Assembly (NCBI GenBank): GCA_949286725.1
Contig: CASECZ010000003.1
Coordinates: forward strand, 62,001-126,000
DNA from: an uncultured Clostridia bacterium
GTDB lineage: Bacteria > Bacillota > Clostridia > Christensenellales > CAG-917
Length of the DNA stretch: 64,000 nt
Direction: 5' to 3'
Below the pieces are notes generated by a model. That model saw nothing but the letters and a program-made list of their open reading frames with translations. It made no database searches and was not told the origin of the DNA. The position numbers and the translations under genes are program-made. Each line of letters starts with the position of its first letter. Position 1 is the first letter of the stretch. Below, piece after piece: positions 43,822 through 52,553 of the stretch.

Positions 43822-45754
43822 GAAAAACGCTACTTCCGAAAAATCCAGAAGCAAAACCGCGGCGAGATACGGCGGCGGCAAGAAATTCACGGCGCAACAC
43901 CCGATGATGACTTTCAAGCGTATTCTGACTTATTTCAGACCCTTCAAAGTCAAGCTGATTTTCGCGGCGATATGCCTGTTGCTCAACGTCGGTTGCACGG
44001 TCAGCGGCACGTTTATGCTGTCTGTCGTAGTGGACAGCTACATTTTGCCGCTTGCGCAAGGAGACCCTTCCGTCACCATCTCGCAGTTTGCCGCTATGGT
44101 GGGCATTATGGCGATGTTGTACGGCATAGGCGTCATAATGCAGTACACCTACAACTGGATTATCGTCAATATGACGACCAAAATCCAGAAGAACGTCCGT
44201 GACGAGATGTTCACCAAAATGGAGCGTCTGCCCATACGTTTCTTCGACACTCACGCCAACGGCGACATAATGAGTTGCTACACCAACGACGCCGACACCC
44301 TGCGCGAACTGCTCGCGAACGGCATTCCGTATCTCATTTCCAACGGACTTACGGTGCTCGGCATATTCATCGCGATGATGGTCATCAGCCCCTTGCTCAC
44401 GCTGTTCATCATCGTCATGCTGATAATAATGTTCATCATCGTCAAGTACATCGGCGGCAAGAGCGGCAAGCACTTCGTCAGGCAACAGCGTGCGGTCGGC
44501 GTGCTCGACGGTTACGTAGAAGAGCACATCGAAGGTATGCGCGTCGTCAAGGTGTTCTGCCACGAGAACGCCGAAAAAGCCGCCTTCGACGAAATCAACG
44601 GCGAACTCCGTTTTGCCGCTCGCAAGGCGCACACCTACGCAAACGTGCTGATGCCGATACTCGGCAACCTCGGCTATATCAACTACGCCATAACCGCAAT
44701 CGCGGGGACGCTTTTTGCGGCTACGGGCTTCGGCGGCATGACTTTCGGCGGATTGGTATCCTTCCTGCAATTCTCGCGACAGTTCAGCGCGCCGATAGGG
44801 CAGATGTCCCAGCAGATGAACAGCATCCTGATGGCACTCGCAGGCGCCGAACGTATATTCGCGCTCATCGACGCCGAACCCGAACAGGATGAAGGATACG
44901 TCACCCTCGTCAACGCCACCGAGGACGAAAACGGCAATATCATCGAGTCCGACGACTACACGGGCAAGTGGGCGTGGAAGCACTTCCACAAAGCCCTCGG
45001 CACCACGACTTACGTCAAATGGACGGGCGAGGTCGAGTTTGAAAACGTCACTTTCGGATACGTTCCCGAAAAGACGGTGCTCAAAAACATCAACCTGATT
45101 GCACATCCGGGACAGAAGGTCGCGCTTGTCGGCTCCACGGGCGCGGGCAAGACCACGATAACCAACCTTATCAACCGCTTCTACGACGTCGAAATCGGCA
45201 AAATCCGTTACGACAAAATCAATATCCAGAAGATAAAGAAAGACGACCTGCGTCGTTCGCTCGGCATGGTTTTGCAGGATACGCACCTCTTCACGGGTAC
45301 CGTGCGCGACAACATCCGCTTCGGCAAACTCAACGCCACGGACGAAGAGGTCGAAGCGGCGGCAAAACTCGCAAACGCCGATTACTTTATCCGCCATTTG
45401 CCGCAGGGTTACGACACTATGCTGTCGGGCGACGGCGCCAATCTGTCGCAGGGTCAGCGTCAGTTGTTGTCCATCGCGCGTGCGGCGGTCGCCAACCCGC
45501 CCGTGCTCATTCTCGACGAGGCGACGTCCTCAATCGATACCCGCACCGAAAAACTCATCGAGGAGGGTATGGACAGCCTTATGAAGGGCAGAACGGTGTT
45601 CATCATCGCGCACCGCCTGTCCACGGTCAGGAACTCCGACATCATTCTCGTTATGGAGAACGGCGAAATCATAGAACGGGGCAATCACGACGAACTCATT
45701 GCCCAGAAAGGCAAATACTATCAGCTTTATACCGGCGCGTTCGAACTCGAATAA
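43814..45754 (+). CDS. Heterodimeric ABC exporter, catalytic subunit
   Basis: 646 residues. The N-terminal tail (SKKNATSEKSRSKTAARYGG) is basic, followed by six membrane helices and an ATPase with canonical Walker A GSTGAGKTT and Walker B LILDEATSSID (catalytic Glu present). The signature is degenerate, NLSQGQRQ (SQ in place of SGG), as expected for the partner that lines the non-catalytic site. About 40 extra residues (ATEDENGNIIESDDYTGKWAW) lie between the membrane domain and the ATPase. Start at 43814 overlaps the upstream stop by 8 bp. Confidence 0.95.
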   Translation: MSKKNATSEKSRSKTAARYGGGKKFTAQHPMMTFKRILTYFRPFKVKLIFAAICLLLNVGCTVSGTFMLSVVVDSYILPLAQGDPSVTISQFAAMVGIMAMLYGIGVIMQYTYNWIIVNMTTKIQKNVRDEMFTKMERLPIRFFDTHANGDIMSCYTNDADTLRELLANGIPYLISNGLTVLGIFIAMMVISPLLTLFIIVMLIIMFIIVKYIGGKSGKHFVRQQRAVGVLDGYVEEHIEGMRVVKVFCHENAEKAAFDEINGELRFAARKAHTYANVLMPILGNLGYINYAITAIAGTLFAATGFGGMTFGGLVSFLQFSRQFSAPIGQMSQQMNSILMALAGAERIFALIDAEPEQDEGYVTLVNATEDENGNIIESDDYTGKWAWKHFHKALGTTTYVKWTGEVEFENVTFGYVPEKTVLKNINLIAHPGQKVALVGSTGAGKTTITNLINRFYDVEIGKIRYDKINIQKIKKDDLRRSLGMVLQDTHLFTGTVRDNIRFGKLNATDEEVEAAAKLANADYFIRHLPQGYDTMLSGDGANLSQGQRQLLSIARAAVANPPVLILDEATSSIDTRTEKLIEEGMDSLMKGRTVFIIAHRLSTVRNSDIILVMENGEIIERGNHDELIAQKGKYYQLYTGAFELE

Positions 45755-45785
45755 ACCGCACGGCAAAAGCCGCATTGCAGAATGC

Positions 45786-45816
45786 AGACACCCGCGGAAT
45801 CCGCGGGTGTCTTTTT
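45786..45816 (+). terminator. Terminator of the ABC exporter operon
   Basis: Perfect 12-bp stem AGACACCCGCGG (45786-45797), AAT loop, CCGCGGGTGTCT (45801-45812) and TTTTT. Confidence 0.9.
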
Positions 45817-45884
45817 ACGGGTGGCATATTGCAGGCTCGCCGCAAAAGTCTTTTTGCTTGCAAAAGAGTTTGTCCGCAGCGGTT

Positions 45885-46055
45885 TCAGCGGTCGGATACG
45901 CGACCGATGAGTTCGTCGATGGATACTCCCGACGCGTCGGCAAGACGCCGACAATCGCGCACGTGCGGGATATTTACGATGTTTTTTCGGTAGCTTTTCT
46001 CCGCGTACGTAACGCCTATGCGGGAAGCAAGTTTCTTTTGCGAAAGATTCTGCAT
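45885..46055 (-). pseudogene. Truncated XRE-type helix-turn-helix remnant
   Basis: From the ATG at 46055 this frame reads MQNLSQKKLASRIGVTYAEK, then further residues ending RRLADASGVSIDELIGRVSDR (56 aa). LSQKKLASRIGV matches the first HTH helices and LADASGVSIDELIG the closing helix of XRE domains, but the recognition helix is atypical. The HTH-like similarity continues upstream (GKNCRRRI) without an in-frame start or ribosome site. Most likely a decayed regulator that follows the guaA terminator; a short functional protein is less likely. Confidence 0.45.
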
Positions 46056-46107
46056 AATTCGCCGACGGCAATTTTTTCCGCAAGAGTCCGCAAGGGCTCT
46101 TTTGTTG

Positions 46108-46131
46108 AAAAAATCACCGTTTGCACGGTGA
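46108..46131 (-). terminator. guaA terminator
   Basis: Read on the minus strand, AAATCACCG and CGGTGATTT form a 9-bp stem with a 6-nt loop and TTTC tail, about 20 bp after the guaA stop. Confidence 0.75.
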
Positions 46132-46152
46132 TTTCGTTTCCTATCGGGGATA

Positions 46153-47106
<954 letters not shown>

Positions 47107-47165
47107 ACCAATCTCCTTTTCGATGAATACCGCCGCGGAAAAGCCCCGCGACTTCAACGGAAAAT

Positions 47166-47194
47166 ATTATACAATATTTTTTTTTGCAAAACAA
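47166..47194 (-). promoter_or_regulatory. guaA promoter
   Basis: Minus strand: TTGTTT, 17-bp spacer, TATAAT (47171-47166), 60 bp before the ATG. Confidence 0.6.
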
Positions 47195-47276
47195 CAATCT
47201 GACGCTTGCATATGCAAATTTTTTCGCGCGAGGAACAAATGAGCAAAATAAACGCGCCCTTTCGGGGCGCGTCCGT

Positions 47277-48287
47277 TTACAGTTCGTTCTGTATCACGCT
47301 TTCCAAAGACTTCTGCAAAAACGCTTTGGTCTTTTCGCTTTGCGGCGCTTCGAAAATCTGATAAGGCGACCCGACTTCCTCGATGACACCGTCCGCCATA
47401 AAGATGACCTTGTCGGCGACGTTGCGCGCGAAATCCATTTCGTGCGTGACGACAATCATAGTGCTGTCACCCGATTTCAACCCCTTTATGACTTTGAGCA
47501 CTTCACCCGTAAGTTCGGGGTCGAGTGCGGAAGTCGGTTCGTCGAAGCAAAGTATGTCGGGCGACAAAGCAAGCGCGCGGGCAATTGCGATACGCTGTTG
47601 CTGCCCGCCGCTCAGTTCGCAAGGATAAGCGTCGGCACGGTCGCCGAGACCTACGCGATCGAGCAAAGCGCGTGCGCGTGCGTCCACGTCGCCCAGCAAC
47701 CTTGCCTTTGCTTCGGCTTTCAGCGTCTTTACGCGCAGGCTGTTTTCCAGCTCGTATTTTTCCTTAAACTCGGCTTTAAGCTGCTTTTTGCGCGCTTTAA
47801 GCTCGTCTTTCGGCAGATTTTCCGACTGTACGGCGTCAAGCGCCTCTTTCAATCCGCGTTTCATTTCGGCGTTCGCGGCTTTGCGCTCCGCGCTCTTTGC
47901 CTCTTCGTTTATGGCACGGTATTCGGCGCGCAGTTTTTCTTTTGCAAGCAACACCGCGGCAAGTTTTATGTTGGTTATTGCGTTGTAGTGCGGAAACAGA
48001 TTGAACTGCTGAAACACCAGCCCGAAATGCAGACGTTTGCTGCGGATTTCGTCGTGGCTTTCGCGCTTTTGCGCGTCGCCGTCGAACAATACTTCGCCGT
48101 TTACGACAATCTGTCCGCTGTCTGCGGTTTCCAGAAAGTTAAGACACCGCAACAACGTGGTTTTTCCGCTTCCGGACGAGCCGATTATGACCAGGACTTC
48201 GCCTTTTTCCAAACTGAAATCAATGCCTTTCAGCACTTCCGTATTGCCGAATTTCTTTTTCAGATTTCTGACTTCGAGTATGGCCAT
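47277..48287 (-). CDS. Polar amino acid ABC transporter ATPase with unusual insertion
   Basis: 336 residues, compared with about 240-250 for GlnQ/ArtP-type ATPases. Walker A GSSGSGKTT (36-44), Q-loop FQQFNLFPH (92-100), signature LSGGQQQR (225-232) and Walker B ILCFDEPTSALDPE are canonical. Between residues about 116 and 202 an extra segment of roughly 85 residues, rich in K, E, R and A and probably a helical hairpin or coiled coil, is inserted in the helical subdomain. The C-terminus IFEAPQSEKTKAFLQKSL is normal. It is one base from the permease gene and the last gene of the importer operon. Confidence 0.93.
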   Translation of the reverse strand: MAILEVRNLKKKFGNTEVLKGIDFSLEKGEVLVIIGSSGSGKTTLLRCLNFLETADSGQIVVNGEVLFDGDAQKRESHDEIRSKRLHFGLVFQQFNLFPHYNAITNIKLAAVLLAKEKLRAEYRAINEEAKSAERKAANAEMKRGLKEALDAVQSENLPKDELKARKKQLKAEFKEKYELENSLRVKTLKAEAKARLLGDVDARARALLDRVGLGDRADAYPCELSGGQQQRIAIARALALSPDILCFDEPTSALDPELTGEVLKVIKGLKSGDSTMIVVTHEMDFARNVADKVIFMADGVIEEVGSPYQIFEAPQSEKTKAFLQKSLESVIQNEL

Positions 48288-48288
48288 A

Positions 48289-48942
48289 TCACACCTTGTA
48301 GTAATTCAGTTTCTTTTCCGCAAAACGGAACAGCAGCGTCAGTATTCCCACGAATATCAAATAGAATGCGCCGGAATAGAACAGTGGCCATATGATTACG
48401 TAGTTGTTGACAAGTTGTTGTGCAACCAGAATTATCTCTTCTACGGCTATAATTCGTGCTAATGACGTATCTTTGACCAACGTGATGATTTCATTGGACA
48501 TAGGCGGGATAATCCGTTTTATTACTTGCGGCAGGATAATTCTGAAAAAGGTTTGACCTTTTTTCATTCCGAGCACCTGTGCCGCTTCGTACTGTCCTTT
48601 CGGTATACTTTCTATTCCGCCACGGTATATTTCGGAAAAATAGCAGGCATAGTTAATAATGAATGCTATCAAAACCGCAGTAAAACGCGATGTCATCGGG
48701 TAATCGAACATAAGTCCGGGACCATAAAATACGACGATAACCTGTAACATCAGCGGAGTGCCTCGAATAATCCACACAAAAGTCTTGACCAACCATTGAA
48801 GCGGACGGAATTTCGACATAGAACCGAAACATACGATGAGCCCCAACGGCAAAGCCGCAACAAGTGTTAGAATAAACAAAAGGCAGGTCATTCCAAAACC
48901 TGTTGCAAGCTGTTTTGTAACTTCCAAAAACGTGATTGTCAT
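48289..48942 (-). CDS. Amino acid ABC transporter permease (HisMQ/GlnP family)
   Basis: 217 residues, five membrane helices. The coupling-helix EAA motif is YEAAQVLGMKKGQTFFRIILPQ. The segment IIRGTPLMLQVIVVFYG and the end VGILTLLFRFAEKKLNYYKV are typical of polar amino acid permeases. It presumably forms a homodimer. It lies between the substrate-binding protein and the ATPase on the minus strand. Confidence 0.95.
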   Translation of the reverse strand: MTITFLEVTKQLATGFGMTCLLFILTLVAALPLGLIVCFGSMSKFRPLQWLVKTFVWIIRGTPLMLQVIVVFYGPGLMFDYPMTSRFTAVLIAFIINYACYFSEIYRGGIESIPKGQYEAAQVLGMKKGQTFFRIILPQVIKRIIPPMSNEIITLVKDTSLARIIAVEEIILVAQQLVNNYVIIWPLFYSGAFYLIFVGILTLLFRFAEKKLNYYKV

Positions 48943-48996
48943 AATCCGACAGGTATTGCCACGCCTTCAAAATGAGGCGTGGCAATGTTTACATAC

Positions 48997-49848
48997 TTAT
49001 GCAAAAATACTTTGGGCAATTTCTTCGCCGGCCGAACCTTTTTCGGCAACTATGCGGGCGGATTTGAGTTTTTCGAGCGTATTGAACTGTTCGACGTTGC
49101 TTTTGAGAGTGATGGCGACCTGTTTATTGAGCAGATAAGGAATGCTTATGGTCATTGCTGCTTCTCTTTCGGGAGTGATGGTCATACCGTTCCAAATGCA
49201 ATCGATGTTTTTGCTTTCGAGCTCGATTTCTTTATTATCCCAGTTAATGAGCTGGAATTTGATTTCAATGGATGTTCCGTATTTTTCGTTGAGCCAGTTC
49301 ACAACCTGCGTAGGCAGTTCGATATCGAAACCGGAAAGCGAACCGTCGCTGTTTTTGATTGCCATAGGAGGATTAAGTGTATAACCTATGATAAATGTGC
49401 CTTTGCTTACGATATAATTCCAGTCCGTATCGTCTGTGCTTCCGGGTGCGGTATAAGCGAGCGACAACACGTTGTTTTCAAGGCCGTATTTTTCCGCTAT
49501 TGCCTTAACGCCGGTGTCTTTTTGTTCGTTGAGAATTTTGTTGATTCTGTCGGCAAGACCGGTGCTTCCTTTACGGAAAGCAACGCCATACTGTTCCTCT
49601 TCGAACTCGATGCTGTCAATGATAGCGATGTTCTGAGTAAGCGTAGTCTGTTGCGAAATGAGATATTTTGCCATCGTGTAATCCAAAATACCTACGTCGG
49701 CGGTTTTGGAATTCAGTTCGTTGAAGATATCTGCCTGTGCGTCGACAGGAGTAAACCCTGCCTGCGATTTGTCGCATGCGGTGAGGCCGAATGCGAGAAC
49801 GCCGACGAGTGCCGCGACGAGTACCAATGCAATGATAACCTTTTTCAT
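48997..49848 (-). CDS. Amino acid ABC transporter substrate-binding lipoprotein, circularly permuted
   Basis: 283 residues. A lipoprotein signal ends at LTAC (C25). In ordinary SBP_bac_3 proteins the order is an N-lobe opening (WNYIVSKGTFIIGYT), then GSAGEE, then VDAQ...ADVGILD, then EEEQYGVAFRKG and a final helix. Here residues 32-130 carry what is normally the C-terminal part (FTPVDAQADIFNELNSKTAD, GILDYTMAKYL, QYGVAFRKGS, IAEKYGLE). Residues 142-283 then carry the normally N-terminal part (DWNYIVSKG, CIWNGMTITPERE, KGSAGEEIAQSIFA). All segments of one full protein are present once, joined by YTAPGSTDDT, so this is a circular permutation. ATG at 49848 has AAGGAG upstream. Confidence 0.88.
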   Translation of the reverse strand: MKKVIIALVLVAALVGVLAFGLTACDKSQAGFTPVDAQADIFNELNSKTADVGILDYTMAKYLISQQTTLTQNIAIIDSIEFEEEQYGVAFRKGSTGLADRINKILNEQKDTGVKAIAEKYGLENNVLSLAYTAPGSTDDTDWNYIVSKGTFIIGYTLNPPMAIKNSDGSLSGFDIELPTQVVNWLNEKYGTSIEIKFQLINWDNKEIELESKNIDCIWNGMTITPEREAAMTISIPYLLNKQVAITLKSNVEQFNTLEKLKSARIVAEKGSAGEEIAQSIFA

Positions 49849-49897
49849 ATAAACTCCTTTATGGTGCGGACCTTCCCGCAACCGATGATGTGATGAC

Positions 49898-49926
49898 ATT
49901 ATACTTTAGTTCGCTAAACTTGTAAA
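49898..49926 (-). promoter_or_regulatory. Promoter of the amino acid importer operon
   Basis: Minus strand: TTTACA (49926-49921), 17-bp spacer, TATAAT (49903-49898). The spacer contains the inverted repeat TTTAG-TTCG-CTAAA (49905-49918), a possible operator. Confidence 0.75.
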
Positions 49927-50355
49927 GCGTTTATGCAATATTTCTTTGACTGAATAAGTAATAATTCAATTTTACATTAAATATCCTTTACCGACGCTCG
50001 AATAATTGAAGCCGACAAGATACGGAAACGTTCTCGTCACAATGGGAATATCCGAATCTCGACGTCGCCTTTTAAGTGCGTTTTTCGGTCGCCAATGGAA
50101 AATGGGCGGTATACGAATGACGAAACGAGCCGCAAGTTCGAAAAGGCAACAACTACGCTTTGCGTTTTGATTTGCGTTGCGGATGTTTCGCAAGGTTTCA
50201 AAATGTTTCGGTGCGCCGAGCAGTGCGAAGGTGGAAGAGGAAAAGAAGAAAAGTACCGTCGTATGCAAGGTTGCGCATATGAGGACGGCTCGTATTGGGA
50301 AGTGCGCAAACGAAAGCGGTCGGTTTGGCATGAAAATCGTTCGGAAATGGCCTCA
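49927..50355. other. Gene-poor stretch upstream of the T-box leader
   Basis: About 430 bp without a supportable gene. Open frames of 60-120 codons occur (for example 50095-50364 plus, 49972-50331 minus) but lack ribosome sites and protein-like composition. It contains one copy (50186-50211) of a repeated motif also found after trpB2. Confidence 0.55.
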
Positions 50356-50360
50356 AACCG

Positions 50361-50389
50361 TTGACAACACATATTGACGGTGCTAATAT
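50361..50389 (+). promoter_or_regulatory. Promoter of the T-box/trpB2 transcript
   Basis: TTGACA (50361-50366), 17-bp spacer, TAATAT (50384-50389). Predicted start is near 50396, just before stem I of the T-box. Confidence 0.75.
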
Positions 50390-50395
50390 GTATCC

Positions 50396-50672
50396 AACTT
50401 AATCAAACCGTTGAAGGGAAGAAAACGGGTGACGGACTCAGAGAGAGTCGGCGGCGGTGTGATGCCGGCAGGAACCGAACCCGATAATATGGGCCCCTGA
50501 GGGCCGAGGCGAAAGATATCGAGTAGCCGAGGACGTAAGCTCGCGTTAGGAGCCGGACTGTGATAGCAGTCGTTGAGTGGGTGCGGCAGCGATGTCGTGC
50601 CAATGCAGGGTGGCACCGCAGAATTTCGATTTTGTCCCGGCAGCAGTTTTGCTGTCGGGTCTTTTGATTTTC
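50396..50672 (+). promoter_or_regulatory. T-box riboswitch, tRNA-Trp specific
   Basis: The T-box itself is AATGCAGGGTGGCACCGC (50602-50619), with the tRNA-acceptor bulge TGGC. Stem I has the AGAGAG motif (50440-50446). Helix arms CGGGT (50426-50430) and ACCCG (50479-50483) close above the specifier loop, and GGG/CCCC close below. The specifier triplet is TGG (50490-50492), followed by the usual purine, so it reads a tryptophan codon. The C in TGGC pairs with discriminator G73 of bacterial tRNA-Trp, independent support. A terminator hairpin CCCGGCAGC (50636-50644) with GCTGTCGGG (50651-50659) and T-rich tail follows. Uncharged tRNA-Trp would promote readthrough into trpB2. Confidence 0.92.
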
Positions 50673-50763
50673 GACGCAAACTGCAATCGACACCCGCACG
50701 GCGCAAACCGCAACACACTTGCGACACGGGCGGAAAACAACAATGTCGGCAAAGGATTTTGAA

Positions 50764-50928
50764 AACACGTTTCGTGTATAAGCGGAGCGGCGACAAAAGG
50801 CCGAAAACCGAAAAACAAACCAAATAGCGGCTGATTTGTACCTCGTAACGAGGCATATTGACGGAAAACAAACACGAAACGTGTTGCACATCGACGAAAT
50901 ATGTGCACAATACAACACGAAACGTGTT
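50764..50928 (+). repeat. Three copies of an AACACG-N3-CGTGTT palindrome in the trpB2 leader
   Basis: AACACGAAACGTGTT occurs identically at 50871-50885 and 50914-50928 (43 bp apart). AACACGTTTCGTGT lies at 50764-50777. Between the two exact copies TGCACAT (50885-50891) and ATGTGCA (50901-50907) form another inverted repeat. CCTCG-TAA-CGAGG is at 50841-50853. These lie between the T-box terminator and the trpB2 start and could be DNA operators or small RNA hairpins. Confidence 0.7.
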
Positions 50929-50992
50929 CAGTCGCAATAATTATGCAACCGTTTGCCAAAAGGCAGTCGGAATAAATCGGGAGGTAATTCCT

Positions 50993-52372
50993 ATGAGCAA
51001 CAAAAAAGAGATACCCTACAAAATCTATCTGTCAGAAAACGAGATGCCCAAGGAGTGGTACAACGTGCGCGCCGATATGCGTACCGACCACAGACCTCTC
51101 CTCAATCCCGCAACGCTGAAACCTGTGACGCTTGCAGAACTCGAACACGTATTCTGCACCGAACTTGCCAAACAGGAACTCAACGACAAGGACGCTTTTA
51201 TCGAAATTCCGGAAGAAGTTCGCAATTTCTACAAGATGTACCGTCCTTCTCCGTTGGTGCGTGCTTATTGCCTTGAAAAGGCCCTTGACACGCCTGCGGA
51301 AATTTATTACAAGTTCGAAGGCAACAACACCAGCGGCAGTCACAAACTCAACAGCGCAATCGCACAGGCGTACTACGCCAAGCAACAGGGACTGAAAGGC
51401 GTCACGACAGAAACGGGCGCAGGACAATGGGGAACCGCTCTCAGTATGGCGTGCGGTTACTTCGGACTCGACCTTACGGTCTTTATGGTGCGTTGTTCCT
51501 ATGAACAGAAGCCGCAACGTCGCACCGTTATGCAGACTTACGGCGCAAAAGTTATCGCCTCTCCTTCCGACACGACGGAAGTCGGAAGAAAAATGCTTGC
51601 CGAACACCCCGAAAACACCAGCGGAAGCCTCGGCACGGCAATTTCCGAAGCCGTGGAAGTCGCGGTAAACACGGAAGGAACGCGTTACGTACTCGGCAGC
51701 GTGCTCAATCAGGTTGTGCTTCATCAGTCCGTAATCGGTCTCGAAAGCAAAATCGCGATGGAAAAGTACGACGTTTATCCCGACGTCGTCATAGGCTGTG
51801 CGGGCGGCGGCAGCAATCTCGGCGGCTTGATGGCGCCTTTTATGCGCGACAGACTGCTCGGCAACCGCGCGCCCTATTTTATCGCCGTCGAACCTATGAG
51901 TTGTCCTTCGCTCACGCGCGGCAAATTTGCCTACGACTTCTGCGACACGGGCAAAGTTACGCCCCTTGCCAAGATGTACACGCTGGGCAGCGGCTTTATG
52001 CCTGCGCCTTCTCACGCCGGCGGACTGCGTTATCACGGCATGAGCCCGATACTCAGTCAGCTTTATCACGACGGCTATCTTGACGAAGCCCGCGCGGTAA
52101 GTCAGGTCGACGTATTCGACGCGGCGGTCAAATTCGCAAGAGTGGAGGGCATACTTCCCGCACCCGAATCGGCACACGCAATCAAAGTCGCCGTGGACGA
52201 GGCTCTCAAATGCAAAGAGAGCGGCGAAAAGAAAGTCATACTGTTCGGGCTTACGGGCACGGGCTACTTCGATCTCATCTCTTACGAGCGTTTCCTCAAC
52301 GGCACGTTGAAAGACGCACCCCCCACAGCCGAATCTCTCGAAGAGGGCGAAAGTCATCTTCCGAAAGTCTGA
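50993..52372 (+). CDS. trpB: TrpB2-type tryptophan synthase beta chain
   Basis: 459 residues, the length of the TrpB2 branch (ordinary TrpB1 is about 400). It condenses indole with serine (or phosphoserine) using PLP. PLP lysine is in NNTSGSHKLNSAIAQ and the phosphate loop is GCAGGGSNLGG. YRPSPLVRAYCLEKAL and LRYHGMSPILSQLYHDG are characteristic TrpB2 segments. GGGAGG precedes the ATG at 50993. No trpA or other trp genes are near, so it may salvage indole, and the Trp T-box upstream ties expression to tryptophan starvation. Confidence 0.95.
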   Translation: MSNKKEIPYKIYLSENEMPKEWYNVRADMRTDHRPLLNPATLKPVTLAELEHVFCTELAKQELNDKDAFIEIPEEVRNFYKMYRPSPLVRAYCLEKALDTPAEIYYKFEGNNTSGSHKLNSAIAQAYYAKQQGLKGVTTETGAGQWGTALSMACGYFGLDLTVFMVRCSYEQKPQRRTVMQTYGAKVIASPSDTTEVGRKMLAEHPENTSGSLGTAISEAVEVAVNTEGTRYVLGSVLNQVVLHQSVIGLESKIAMEKYDVYPDVVIGCAGGGSNLGGLMAPFMRDRLLGNRAPYFIAVEPMSCPSLTRGKFAYDFCDTGKVTPLAKMYTLGSGFMPAPSHAGGLRYHGMSPILSQLYHDGYLDEARAVSQVDVFDAAVKFARVEGILPAPESAHAIKVAVDEALKCKESGEKKVILFGLTGTGYFDLISYERFLNGTLKDAPPTAESLEEGESHLPKV

Positions 52373-52521
52373 TTTGTCCGCGTTCGGTAATGTCGCCGCG
52401 CGAACAAGCACGGCAACCGAACACGAGTGCAAAACCGGAACATCAATCGAATGCAGAGCGAAATGACCGTGTCTGACCGCATGCGGAAGCAGAGCACGAC
52501 AAAATCGTCTGAAAACTGACA

Positions 52522-52553
52522 AAAAAAACGCGATCGCATGGCCGCGTTTTTTT
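52522..52553 (+). terminator. trpB2 terminator
   Basis: AAAAAAACGCG (52522-52532) with CGCGTTTTTTT (52543-52553), followed by G/T-rich sequence. Confidence 0.8.

Noticed and set aside
50095..50364. 89-codon frame before the T-box promoter
   Set aside because: No ribosome site, no protein-like hydrophobic pattern, and it runs into the T-box promoter.
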